Assembly (NCBI RefSeq): GCF_029212375.1
Contig: NZ_JARGNU010000013.1
Coordinates: forward strand, 1 to 51,444
From: Zhongshania sp.
Lineage (GTDB): Bacteria > Pseudomonadota > Gammaproteobacteria > Pseudomonadales > Spongiibacteraceae
Length of the DNA stretch: 51,444 nucleotides
Direction: 5' to 3'
Each line of letters starts with the position of its first letter. Position 1 is the first letter of the stretch. The notes below the pieces were generated by a model. It searched no databases. It saw only the letters and a list, made by a program, of their open reading frames with translations, and was not told the origin of the DNA. This document shows, one piece after another, positions 41,208-50,009 of the stretch. A program made the position numbers and the translations under genes.

Positions 41208-42728
41208 TTAGGATACGTCGTTATGCAAACCAATTAAGCCACCATCACCGGTAGCAGTATTACGTGAGCTTTGACTATCGTCATTGCGATCTGCCGCCAG
41301 CTTGTCTAAATACGCTTGATCGACATCGCCAGTCACATAATGGCCATTAAACACTGAGCACTCAAAATCATTGATTTTGGGATTACCTTCAGAAGAGCAG
41401 TTTACCAAATCGTCGAGATCTTGATATATCAGCCAATCGGCGCCAATTTCAAGGCGAATTTCTTCCACCGAGCGACCGTGGGCAATTAGCTCGTCTACCG
41501 ACGGCATATCGATACCATACACATTTGGGTAGCGTACTGGAGGCGCTGCCGAGGCGAAATACACCTTGCGAGCGCCGGCATCTCTGGCCATTTCGATAAT
41601 CTGCTGGCAGGTGGTGCCGCGCACAATCGAGTCGTCGACCAGCATTACGTTTTTGTCTTTAAACTCTAAGCCAATGGCGTTGAGCTTTTGCTTTACCGAC
41701 TTTTTGCGCGCGCTTTGGCCAGGCATAATAAAGGTGCGGCCAATGTAGCGGTTCTTCACTAGGCCTTCGCGAAACTTCACGCCGAGCTTAGCGGCCATCG
41801 ACTGGGCGGCAATACGGCTGGAATCGGGAATCGGCACAATCACGTCAATATCATGATCGGGATGGTCGCGCAGGATTTTTTCCGCGAGCCGTTCACCTTG
41901 GCGCAGGCGAGATTTATAAACGGAGATACCGTCCATAATTGAATCTGGGCGCGCAAAATACACATGTTCAAAAATGCAGGGCCGGTAATCAGCAGCCGCG
42001 GCGCATTTGCGCACATGAATTTCACCCGTGGTTTGAATATAGACCGCTTCACCAGGCGCTACATCGGCAATCAATTTAAAGCCTAAGGCGTCTAGTGCCA
42101 CGCTCTCTGAGGCAAGCATATATTCTTTGCCGCCCGCAGACTCGCGCACCCCGTAGACCAAAGGGCGAATGCCGTTGGGATCGCGAAAGCCGATAACGCC
42201 GTAGTTAGCGATCATGGCAACCACCGCGTAGCCACCTTTGCAGCGATTGTGAACACCGCTAACCGCCGCAAAAACGTCTTCAGCGGCGGGGACTAATTTA
42301 CCGAGCTTCTGCAATTCGTGAGCAAACACATTGAGCAGTACTTCAGAGTCGGAATCGGTGTTTAGGTGGCGTAAATCCGACTGAAATAGCTCTTGGGATA
42401 ATTCCGCGGCATTGGTCAGATTGCCATTGTGGGCAAGGCTGATACCGTAGGGCGAATTAACGTAAAAAGGCTGGGCCAGCGCCGGGCTGGAGCTACCCGC
42501 AGTGGGGTAACGCACGTGGCCAATACCAATATGGCCCGTTAAGCGCTGCATATGGCGGGTGTGGAACACGTCCTTTACTAGGCCGTTGTCCTTGCGTTGA
42601 TTCAGCTTGCCATCGGCAAAGGTCACAATACCGGCGGCATCCTGGCCTCGGTGTTGCAATACCGTTAAGGCATCATATAAATCTTGGTTTACGTTGGACT
42701 TGGCGACTATGCCTGCAATGCCACACAT
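41208..42728 (-). CDS. purF: Amidophosphoribosyltransferase
   Basis: PurF makes 5-phosphoribosylamine from PRPP and glutamine, the first step of purine synthesis. The 506-residue protein starts [12 protein letters not shown], so Cys2 is the N-terminal nucleophile after methionine removal. The PRPP-binding loop [17 protein letters not shown] is present. The ATG at 42728 has GAGG nine bases upstream. It follows cvpA as in E. coli and Pseudomonas. Confidence 0.98.
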   Translation of the reverse strand: MCGIAGIVAKSNVNQDLYDALTVLQHRGQDAAGIVTFADGKLNQRKDNGLVKDVFHTRHMQRLTGHIGIGHVRYPTAGSSSPALAQPFYVNSPYGISLAHNGNLTNAAELSQELFQSDLRHLNTDSDSEVLLNVFAHELQKLGKLVPAAEDVFAAVSGVHNRCKGGYAVVAMIANYGVIGFRDPNGIRPLVYGVRESAGGKEYMLASESVALDALGFKLIADVAPGEAVYIQTTGEIHVRKCAAAADYRPCIFEHVYFARPDSIMDGISVYKSRLRQGERLAEKILRDHPDHDIDVIVPIPDSSRIAAQSMAAKLGVKFREGLVKNRYIGRTFIMPGQSARKKSVKQKLNAIGLEFKDKNVMLVDDSIVRGTTCQQIIEMARDAGARKVYFASAAPPVRYPNVYGIDMPSVDELIAHGRSVEEIRLEIGADWLIYQDLDDLVNCSSEGNPKINDFECSVFNGHYVTGDVDQAYLDKLAADRNDDSQSSRNTATGDGGLIGLHNDVS

Positions 42729-42767
42729 GCAGTACTACCTCAATTAGGGTGAAGATCAATGCTGTTT

Positions 42768-43292
42768 TTAAACTGGTTTATTCGACAATAGCGCCGAGCC
42801 CCAATTAACAACATCGTTAAAGCTCTGCTCTGACCAGTCCTTCATCAACAGAAACTCGGGTATCAGCTGTGAGTCCTTCCACCACTGATCATTTTCAATA
42901 CCCGTTAATAGCGACGGGAGTATAACTAATCCGGCCAGCACCACGATCAAACCGCGAGCCGTGCCAAAAATCATGCCCAACAGGCGGTCGGTACCACTTA
43001 AACCGGTGCGTTTTACCACCATGGCTATTAAATGGGTAAGTAAGCTGCCCAACACCAAGGTGGCGGCAAAAAGTAAGACATACGCCAAAATTTCGCGCAA
43101 ATAGACTTTATCAACTAGGTTTTCGAGCAAGGCAAGCGCTTGCACATGAAAGGCGACAGTGACAAAAAAGGCCATGGCCCACGACAGCAACGACAGGGCT
43201 TCTTTGACAAAACCACGAATTAAACTAATTAGTGCCGACATGGTGACTATGCCAATAATGGCCCAGTCTACCCAAACTAACGTGCTTAGCAC
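42768..43292 (-). CDS. cvpA: CvpA family membrane protein
   Basis: The 174-residue protein has four membrane segments (about 8-26, 31-50, 65-87, 108-126) and the conserved VDWAIIGIVTMSALISLIRG and GTDRLLGMIFGTARG segments of CvpA. The homologue is linked to colicin V production and to envelope and bile resistance; its exact action is not known. It is the usual partner upstream of purF. Confidence 0.95.
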   Translation of the reverse strand: MLSTLVWVDWAIIGIVTMSALISLIRGFVKEALSLLSWAMAFFVTVAFHVQALALLENLVDKVYLREILAYVLLFAATLVLGSLLTHLIAMVVKRTGLSGTDRLLGMIFGTARGLIVVLAGLVILPSLLTGIENDQWWKDSQLIPEFLLMKDWSEQSFNDVVNWGSALLSNKPV

Positions 43293-43377
43293 CCTAAACA
43301 GCTCCCGTGGATTTTAGAGACGCGAATTCTAACAAGCCCGCGCCCTCAGCCCAAGTAGATTTCACTTAGGACGTTAA

Positions 43378-44010
43378 TTAGGGTTCAAACCGATTGACGA
43401 TCGACTTCACCTTAAAGCGCTTATTAATGGCCTGCTGCTGGGCAATTGCCTTGTCTTCGCTCAATACCGGCCCGACTAAAACCCGATGCAGCTGCTTTGA
43501 ATTACGCTGAATTGAATCTATAAAGGTTTTATACCCTGCGCTTTGCAGTGATTTTTTTAGCGCCTGCGCGTTGGCACTATTGCCAAACACCCCTACCTGC
43601 ACCACCCAGCCCCGCGGCAGGCCATTTTCATCGAGCCCTGGCTTTTGCGGCTCGGCAGCGGCAATAGACTTACTCGCCACGACGGGTTTTGTATTTGTGG
43701 GCTTTATATTTGCAGACGAAGAGCTGTCGGCCTGCGGCTCTGGGGGCGGTACAACAACTTTCGGCGGGACTGCCGCCGGCTCGTCGTCTACCTTTGCAAT
43801 CGGCTGAGGCGGCACCAAGACCGTATCAGCGGGCAGAATACCTTGGGGCTTTTCCGGTGCCACGTCGATCAGCGGCTCATATTGCGGCGCGGCAGGAATC
43901 TGGCTATGGCGATCAAGTTTTGAGTTCGCCGGCCCAGTAAACAGTAGCGACCACAAAATCACCCCGCCACACAGCAGCACCAGCGCACCAATTAAACGTT
44001 GTCTCATCAT
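43378..44010 (-). CDS. dedD: SPOR-domain protein (DedD-like)
   Basis: The 210-residue protein has one N-terminal membrane segment (about 7-27), a proline- and alanine-rich periplasmic linker, and a C-terminal SPOR domain (about 132-210: GWVVQVGVFGNSANAQAL and HRVLVGPV) that binds denuded peptidoglycan at the division septum. DedD helps cell constriction. Its ATG overlaps the folC stop by 4 bp (ATGA), and the folC-dedD-cvpA-purF order is the conserved one. Confidence 0.93.
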   Translation of the reverse strand: MMRQRLIGALVLLCGGVILWSLLFTGPANSKLDRHSQIPAAPQYEPLIDVAPEKPQGILPADTVLVPPQPIAKVDDEPAAVPPKVVVPPPEPQADSSSSANIKPTNTKPVVASKSIAAAEPQKPGLDENGLPRGWVVQVGVFGNSANAQALKKSLQSAGYKTFIDSIQRNSKQLHRVLVGPVLSEDKAIAQQQAINKRFKVKSIVNRFEP

Positions 44011-45320
44011 AACGTGTTCTCACTGCAGTTACTGGGCTGCTTCGCGCTTGATTTCGCCCATGCTGACAAAACGCCCATCCCCTCTGCCACCGTAAAAAAC
44101 GAACCAAAAACCACCAAACGATCACCTGCTCGCAATAGCGTCATCGCCCGCTGCATACTTGTTAGCACATCGCCACTGCATTCAATGTTATTAAGTTGCA
44201 GACTGCGCAACTCCGCCGCCACATCAACATCCTGCGCTGCGCGGGGATTATCGTGCAGGGTAGCCAATAACCACGTTTCAAAACAGCCCTGCAATATGGT
44301 GCACATCTGGGCAATAGCTTTGTCGGCCATCACCGCAAAAACACATATTGTCTTGCCCGCTACCGGCTGACTTTGCAAGTGTTGGCGCAGTGTAACAACT
44401 GCGGCGGGGTTATGCGCGACATCGAGTACAATATCGACCCCAGCAAGGTCTATATGCTGACAGCGTCCGGCTACTGAGGCCTGCTGCAAGCCTTGGTGAA
44501 TCGCTTGCTCCGATACGGCTAAAGGCAAGCACGCCAAGGCCTGTAAAACGGTCGCTGCATTATCTATTAGGAGCTTGGGCAGCGGTAAGTTTTGATACAC
44601 AAGGGCCTCGCCCCGTGCGTCTACACCCCGCCAGTCCCACGCTAATCGAATTGCGCTAAAGCTAAAGTCTCGATTCCGGCAATGTAGCTTCGCAGCAATA
44701 TCACCGCCGTAATCGAGAAGCGATTGTGGCGGGTCTACATCACCAATCACTGCGGCGCGGCCAGCACGAAAAATGCCCGCTTTTTCGCGTCCTACCGCCT
44801 CGCGGTCACTACCTAACCAAGCTTCATGATCTAGGGCTATGGAGCTGACAATGGCGACATCGGCATCAATGATATTAACGGCATCTAAGCGCCCGCCTAG
44901 ACCAACCTCAAGCACCACCACATCAAGCTCGGCACGCTCAAACAGCCACAGGGCAGCCAGAGTGCCAAACTCAAAATAACTTAAGGAGGTAGATCCCCGC
45001 GCACTATCGATCGCCGCGAAGGCGGCAAGTAATTCGCCGTCGGTCACCGTGCGACCAGCAAGGTTAATCCGCTCGTGATAGCGCAGGAGATGAGGCGAGG
45101 TATAAGTGCCAACGCGGTAGCCTGCGGCGCCGAAAATCGCCGACGCCAATGCCACGCAACTGCCTTTACCATTGGTACCAGCAACACTGAGCACTGGCAT
45201 CGTTAAATTTATACCCAGCGTCTGCGCGACATGTGCCGTGCGCTCCAAGCCCATATCGATTGCGCGCGGATGGAGCGTTTCCAGCCAACGCAACCAGTCA
45301 TCAAGCTGTGCAAAGCGCAT
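44007..45320 (-). CDS. folC: Folylpolyglutamate/dihydrofolate synthase
   Basis: FolC makes dihydrofolate from dihydropteroate and adds further glutamates to tetrahydrofolate. The 437-residue protein is a Mur-ligase-fold enzyme with the ATP loop SVAGTNGKGSCVALASAI (about 46-63), the TSPHLLRYHERI segment, the VGLGGRLDAVN motif and LDVAHNPAA in the second domain. It lies between accD and dedD and overlaps dedD. Confidence 0.97.
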   Translation of the reverse strand: MRFAQLDDWLRWLETLHPRAIDMGLERTAHVAQTLGINLTMPVLSVAGTNGKGSCVALASAIFGAAGYRVGTYTSPHLLRYHERINLAGRTVTDGELLAAFAAIDSARGSTSLSYFEFGTLAALWLFERAELDVVVLEVGLGGRLDAVNIIDADVAIVSSIALDHEAWLGSDREAVGREKAGIFRAGRAAVIGDVDPPQSLLDYGGDIAAKLHCRNRDFSFSAIRLAWDWRGVDARGEALVYQNLPLPKLLIDNAATVLQALACLPLAVSEQAIHQGLQQASVAGRCQHIDLAGVDIVLDVAHNPAAVVTLRQHLQSQPVAGKTICVFAVMADKAIAQMCTILQGCFETWLLATLHDNPRAAQDVDVAAELRSLQLNNIECSGDVLTSMQRAMTLLRAGDRLVVFGSFFTVAEGMGVLSAWAKSSAKQPSNCSENTL

Positions 45321-45334
45321 GTCGTTAACAGAGC

Positions 45335-46204
45335 TTAATGCTGGTAATACGTCAAGCTAGAGAGCAGCCGACTCAATGTGTCGCGCATCTCTGCACGGCG
45401 CACAATCATATCGATAGCACCGTGAGCCAGCAAAAATTCACTGCGCTGGAAGCCCGGCGGCAATTTTTGGCGAATCGTTTGCTCAATAATATTTGGCCCT
45501 GCAAAACCCGCGCGCGCGCCTGGCTCAGCAATATTAATATCACCCAGCAGGGCCAAACTCGCCGACACACCGCCATAGATTGGATCAGTCATTACCGAGA
45601 CATACGGCACGCTGTTTTGTTTCATGCGCTCTAACACCGCGCTGGTCTTGGCCATTTGCATCAAGGAAATAAGGGCTTCCTGCATGCGAGCGCCACCCGA
45701 GGCCGAGAAGCAAATCAGCGGCCAGCCTTCTTTCATAGCGACGTTGGCGGCCTGGGTGAATTTTTCGCCCACCGCCGAGCCCATCGAGCCGCCGTGGAAA
45801 TTAAACTCAAAAGCCACCACGACCACGGGTAGGTCTTTCACCTTACCTTTAAAGGCAATTAGCGCGTCTTTTTCACCAGTGGATTTCTGGGCCGCGGTCA
45901 AACGGTCGCGGTATTTCTTTTTGTCTTTAAATTTGAGGCGGTCAACCGGCTCGATATGCGACAGGATTTCCTCGCGGCCAGCCTCATCAAGAAACAGCGC
46001 AATCCGGCGGCGAGCACCAATACGCATATGGTGGTCGCATTTTGGACACACATCCATATTGCTTTCGAGCTCAGGGCGATACAGTACTGCCTCGCACTTT
46101 ACACACTTTTTCCACAAACCTTCGGGTACCACGCCCTTGGCGCTGCGCCCTTCCGACTCTACTCGGCGCACTCCCGAAGGAAGAATTTTATCTACCCAGC
46201 TCAT
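45335..46204 (-). CDS. accD: Acetyl-CoA carboxylase carboxyltransferase subunit beta
   Basis: AccD with AccA moves the carboxyl group from biotin to acetyl-CoA, the first step of fatty-acid synthesis. The 289-residue protein has the N-terminal zinc ribbon with C34-V-K-C37 and C53-P-K-C56 (approximate), and the crotonase-fold core with [20 protein letters not shown] and [20 protein letters not shown]. It follows trpA in the conserved trp-accD-folC block and is preceded by a 184-bp gap. Confidence 0.98.
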   Translation of the reverse strand: MSWVDKILPSGVRRVESEGRSAKGVVPEGLWKKCVKCEAVLYRPELESNMDVCPKCDHHMRIGARRRIALFLDEAGREEILSHIEPVDRLKFKDKKKYRDRLTAAQKSTGEKDALIAFKGKVKDLPVVVVAFEFNFHGGSMGSAVGEKFTQAANVAMKEGWPLICFSASGGARMQEALISLMQMAKTSAVLERMKQNSVPYVSVMTDPIYGGVSASLALLGDINIAEPGARAGFAGPNIIEQTIRQKLPPGFQRSEFLLAHGAIDMIVRRAEMRDTLSRLLSSLTYYQH

Positions 46205-46388
46205 AATCCATTCCTGTTAGTTATCTCAATTTATCTGCGCTTGCGCCTATTTCTGCGAACGGTCTACAAGCGCCAATTGTTAGGTATTATGGCGAATTAG
46301 CCACCAAAGGATGGACGCTACTTTAGCGTATTCAGCACAAGAATGGCACGCCCCGTATCACAGCGGGGCCGCGCCAATGCCTAAACAC
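46205..46388. other. trpA-accD gap with a weak hairpin
   Basis: The 184-bp gap holds the arms GCCCCG (46350-46355) and CGGGGC (46364-46369), a 6-bp GC stem 20 bp after the trpA stop, without a clear T-run. An accD promoter is likely in the remaining part, but I could not pick its boxes. Confidence 0.4.
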
Positions 46389-47198
46389 CTAAGCGTCGAT
46401 TGCCTCACGCATTTCACCAATCAACGCCCCAACAGATTGCAGCCATTCACCCTCAGGCTGGCTGCGGTCGGCGTTCACCATACGTTCGATCAGCGCACTA
46501 CCCACCACTACCCCAGCGCACAATGGCGCTAAGGCGGCGGCCGAAGCGCCGTCTTTAATACCAAAACCGACTGTCACGGGTAAATTGGTGTGCGCTTTAA
46601 TTTTAGCGAGTAACTCGGTAACCGCGCCAATATCCAAATGGCCGGCGCCCGTTACCCCTTTTAGCGCTACGCAATAGAGATAACCACTGGCAAGTGCCGC
46701 AATTTTCTCTATTCGCGCAATATCGGTGGTTGGCGCCAGTAGGAAAATATTATCAATACCCGCCGCCTTCAATATCTCACTTAGCTCATGAGCCTCTTCA
46801 GGCGGCATATCAACTGTTAATAAGCCATCGACCCCAGCTGCAGCTGCGCGCTCGGCAAACACCTTATAACCCATCCGTTCAATGGGGTTTGCGTAGCCCA
46901 TTAAAACGACGGCGGTTTTACTGTCGGTCTGCCGAAACTCGGCGACCATGGCGATCGCCATACTCAAACTTACTTTGTGGGCTAAAGCGCGCTCGTGCGC
47001 CAGCTGAATAACTGGGCCCTCGGCCATGGGATCTGAAAACGGAATACCCAGCTCGATGATATCGGCACCTTGGCGCACTAACTCATGCATCAGTCCTACG
47101 GTAACGCCAGGCTGCGGATCACCCGCAACAATATATGGCACCAGCGCTTTGCGCCCGGCAGTTTCTAAGCTTGTAAATAAAGCAGCTAAACGACTCAA
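46389..47198 (-). CDS. trpA: Tryptophan synthase alpha subunit
   Basis: TrpA cleaves indole-3-glycerol phosphate to indole, which passes to TrpB. The 269-residue TIM barrel has the catalytic glutamate in DIIELGIPFSDPMAEGPVIQ and the aspartate in GLLTVDMPPEE, and the phosphate-binding GFGIKDGASA near the end. The start is TTG at 47198 with GGAAG upstream. It follows trpB by 12 bp. Confidence 0.97.
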   Translation of the reverse strand: MSRLAALFTSLETAGRKALVPYIVAGDPQPGVTVGLMHELVRQGADIIELGIPFSDPMAEGPVIQLAHERALAHKVSLSMAIAMVAEFRQTDSKTAVVLMGYANPIERMGYKVFAERAAAAGVDGLLTVDMPPEEAHELSEILKAAGIDNIFLLAPTTDIARIEKIAALASGYLYCVALKGVTGAGHLDIGAVTELLAKIKAHTNLPVTVGFGIKDGASAAALAPLCAGVVVGSALIERMVNADRSQPEGEWLQSVGALIGEMREAIDA

Positions 47199-47210
47199 AG
47201 TACTTCCCCG

Positions 47211-48434
47211 TTATTCAATGCCAATGCCGTCGAGTGTTGCGACGGTATGAATATCTTTATCACCACGGCCAGACAAATTCACCACAATGCACTGCTCTGG
47301 GCTCATGGTCTTTGCCAGTTTTTCGCCGTAGGCAACTGCGTGTGCAGACTCCAGCGCGGGCATGATTCCCTCAACCAAGGTGAGCTTGCGGAATGCCGCC
47401 AAGGCTTCATCATCGTTGATCGCCACGTAGTTCACGCGCCCCATGTCTTTCAGCCACGAATGCTCTGGGCCAACGCCAGGGTAATCCAAACCAGCTGAGA
47501 CTGAATGGGTTTCAATAATTTGCCCAGCCTCATCCTGCATCAGGTAGGTGCGATTACCGTGCAATATACCGGGAATACCGTCGTTTAAGGGCGCTGCGTG
47601 CTCACCGGTTTCAACGCCGTGACCACCGGCCTCTACCCCGTACATCGCCACATCTTCGTCGTTAAGGAAGGGGTGGAATAAGCCAATGGCATTTGAACCA
47701 CCGCCGACACAGGCAACGAGGGCGTCGGGCAGGCGACCGTTCTGTGCCAAACACTGTTCCCGCGCTTCGCGGCCAATCACCGACTGAAAATCGCGAACCA
47801 GCATTGGGTAGGGGTGCGGCCCTGCCGCGGTGCCAATGATGTAAAAAGTATCATCAACATTGGTTACCCAGTAGCGCATCGCTTCGTTCATGGCATCTTT
47901 CAGGGTGCGCGAACCCGACTTTACGGAAATAACCTCTGCCCCGAGTAATTTCATCCGGTAGACATTCAGCGCCTGACGATGAATATCGTCTTCGCCCATA
48001 AAGACCTTGCAGCTCATACCCAGGCGCGCCGCAACGGTCGCCGATGCCACGCCGTGCTGACCAGCGCCGGTTTCGGCGATAACGTGCTTTTTGCCCATGT
48101 ATTTAGCGAGCAAGGCTTGGCCAATCGTATTGTTTACCTTGTGGGCGCCAGTGTGATTGAGATCTTCGCGTTTTAAGAAGATTCGCGCCCCGCCGACTTC
48201 TTCAGACCAGCGTTTGGCGTAATAAAGTGGCGAGGGTCGGCCAACATAGTGGGCCAAATCGTGATCGAACTCCGCTTGGAATTCGGGATCCTTGCGCAAG
48301 CGTTCATAGCCTGCAGAAAGCTCGTCAAGCGCGTGAATCAGGGTTTCAGAAACAAAGCGCCCACCATAGGGACCAAAGTGACCATTGGCATCTGGAAACT
48401 GACTAAAATCCGGTGTTTTTACCTTACTACTCAC
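47211..48434 (-). CDS. trpB: Tryptophan synthase beta subunit
   Basis: TrpB joins indole and serine to tryptophan with PLP. The 407-residue protein has the PLP lysine in [16 protein letters not shown], the [10 protein letters not shown] loop and the phosphate-binding [10 protein letters not shown]. The GTG start at 48434 lies directly after the trpF stop, and GGGAGG from the end of trpF serves as ribosome-binding site, so the two are coupled. Confidence 0.98.
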   Translation of the reverse strand: MSSKVKTPDFSQFPDANGHFGPYGGRFVSETLIHALDELSAGYERLRKDPEFQAEFDHDLAHYVGRPSPLYYAKRWSEEVGGARIFLKREDLNHTGAHKVNNTIGQALLAKYMGKKHVIAETGAGQHGVASATVAARLGMSCKVFMGEDDIHRQALNVYRMKLLGAEVISVKSGSRTLKDAMNEAMRYWVTNVDDTFYIIGTAAGPHPYPMLVRDFQSVIGREAREQCLAQNGRLPDALVACVGGGSNAIGLFHPFLNDEDVAMYGVEAGGHGVETGEHAAPLNDGIPGILHGNRTYLMQDEAGQIIETHSVSAGLDYPGVGPEHSWLKDMGRVNYVAINDDEALAAFRKLTLVEGIMPALESAHAVAYGEKLAKTMSPEQCIVVNLSGRGDKDIHTVATLDGIGIE

Positions 48435-49082
48435 TCAATCCTCCCGTCGGTCAGCGGCGCTGACCGCATCAATAAATCGTGTCATGGCGTCGGCGCATTT
48501 AATACCTGGCGCACTTTCGACCCCACCACTGACATCCAGCGCATAAGGTCGGCAGGCGAGGATTGCGGCGCCAGCATTATTTGGACGCAAACCGCCGGCC
48601 AGCACTAAGGGCAACGACAATTCACTGGGAATACGCTCCCAATTAAAAACCTCACCCGTGCCGCCGGGTACACCCGCCTTATAACTGTCTAATAGTATTG
48701 CAGCCGCACTGCTGTACGCCGCCAATTGCGCTGTTAGATCAATGTCATCGCGCATGCGCAGGGCTTTCATATAGGGCTTAGCAAAAGACTCGCAATAGCC
48801 TGCAGTTTCATCGCCGTGAAATTGCAATAAATCCAAGCTACATGTCGCCAAAACCTCGCGCACATCATCGGCGTTGGCGTTCACAAACAATCCCACTTTG
48901 CTAACAAACGGCGGCAAGCGGGCAATAATTAGCGCCGCCTGCGCCGCAGTGAGCGCCCGAGGGCTTTTAGCGTAAAAAACAAAACCCAAGGCGTCGGCAC
49001 CCGCACTAATGGCAGCCTCGGCATCTTCAGCACGGGTTATTCCACAGATTTTTACGCGGGTACGGGACACTCGGATGTACAA
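48435..49082 (-). CDS. trpF: Phosphoribosylanthranilate isomerase
   Basis: TrpF rearranges phosphoribosylanthranilate in tryptophan synthesis. The 215-residue TIM barrel begins RTRVKICGITRAEDAEAA with the catalytic cysteine in KICGIT, has the aspartate in LLDSYKAGVPGGTGEVF and the phosphate-binding LAGGLRPNN and DVSGGVE. The start is uncertain: TTG at 49082 or GTG at 49070, both without a clear ribosome-binding site. It heads trpFBA; trpC/D/E are not in the window. Confidence 0.96.
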   Translation of the reverse strand: MYIRVSRTRVKICGITRAEDAEAAISAGADALGFVFYAKSPRALTAAQAALIIARLPPFVSKVGLFVNANADDVREVLATCSLDLLQFHGDETAGYCESFAKPYMKALRMRDDIDLTAQLAAYSSAAAILLDSYKAGVPGGTGEVFNWERIPSELSLPLVLAGGLRPNNAGAAILACRPYALDVSGGVESAPGIKCADAMTRFIDAVSAADRRED

Positions 49083-49145
49083 CCAGACAATGAATTGGAG
49101 CGAATATTAACAAATAAGCGGGTGATCTGTCTGTAAAAGCCGCGC

Positions 49146-50009
49146 TTAGGGCACAACAAAATCTGGCCCTAAATACGTTTGTGGCAAATTAAAATGTTCT
49201 GGGTAAGTCACATCGACCAAATACAAGCCATCTGGCTTGGCGGTAACACCACCCTTGCTGCGATCTCGGCCCTCTAAAACTTGGCGGGTCCACCCAGCAG
49301 GCATCTCGCCACTGCCGACAGCGATGAGCACGCCAGCAATATTGCGAACCATATGATGTAAAAAGGCATTGCCGGCAATATCAATAACAACATAGCGCCC
49401 GCGCCGACTGACCTTGGCAAAATGGATATTGCGCATCGCAGTTTTAGATTGGCAAGATGCCGCCCGAAAGCCGCTAAAATCCTGTTCGCCCAGCAAAACC
49501 TGGGCCTCTTGATTCATTAGCTCTTCATCGAGCAAGGATTCAACCAAGGTCACCCCTTTGGCCAAGTGAGCAGAGCGACGAGCTTGATTGAGAATCACAT
49601 AGCGATAGCGACGGGCGGTTGCCGAAAACCGCGCGTGAAAATCCTCAGGCACTTGCTGCGCCCACAGCACCGCAATATCACTGGGCAGCTTGGCATTAAC
49701 CCCCGCCACCCACGCTTTAAGGGAGCGAGTCGCCGGTGCGTCAAAATGCACAATTTGGTGCGTTGCGTGCACCCCAGCGTCGGTCCGCCCTGCGCACATC
49801 ACTACAACCGGCGCAGCGGCAACCGCAGAAATAGCGCCTTCCAGCGCTTCCTGTATTGTTGCCACTTGGGGCTTTAATTGACTCTGCCAACCGCGATAAG
49901 CACTGCCTTGATACTCAAAGGCCAGAGCTATGCGGCTGCCTACCGGTAAACGCTCATCGGCAAAGCGCTCAAAGATTGTCATGCCAACTGCCACATCGTA
50001 TTTAGCCAA
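49146..50009 (-). CDS. truA: tRNA pseudouridine(38-40) synthase
   Basis: TruA makes pseudouridine at positions 38-40 of the tRNA anticodon arm. The 287-residue protein has the catalytic aspartate in CAGRTDAGVHATHQ, preceded by the N-terminal YQGSAYRGWQSQ strand, and FLHHMVRNIAGVL in the second half. The longest start overlaps the fimV end by 8 bp; a start nine codons in (49982) is also possible. It sits between fimV and trpF as in Pseudomonas. Confidence 0.96.
   Translation of the reverse strand: MAKYDVAVGMTIFERFADERLPVGSRIALAFEYQGSAYRGWQSQLKPQVATIQEALEGAISAVAAAPVVVMCAGRTDAGVHATHQIVHFDAPATRSLKAWVAGVNAKLPSDIAVLWAQQVPEDFHARFSATARRYRYVILNQARRSAHLAKGVTLVESLLDEELMNQEAQVLLGEQDFSGFRAASCQSKTAMRNIHFAKVSRRGRYVVIDIAGNAFLHHMVRNIAGVLIAVGSGEMPAGWTRQVLEGRDRSKGGVTAKPDGLYLVDVTYPEHFNLPQTYLGPDFVVP

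Noticed and set aside
49083-49145. Tryptophan attenuator before trpF
   Set aside because: The 63-bp gap has no leader peptide with Trp codons and no alternative stems.
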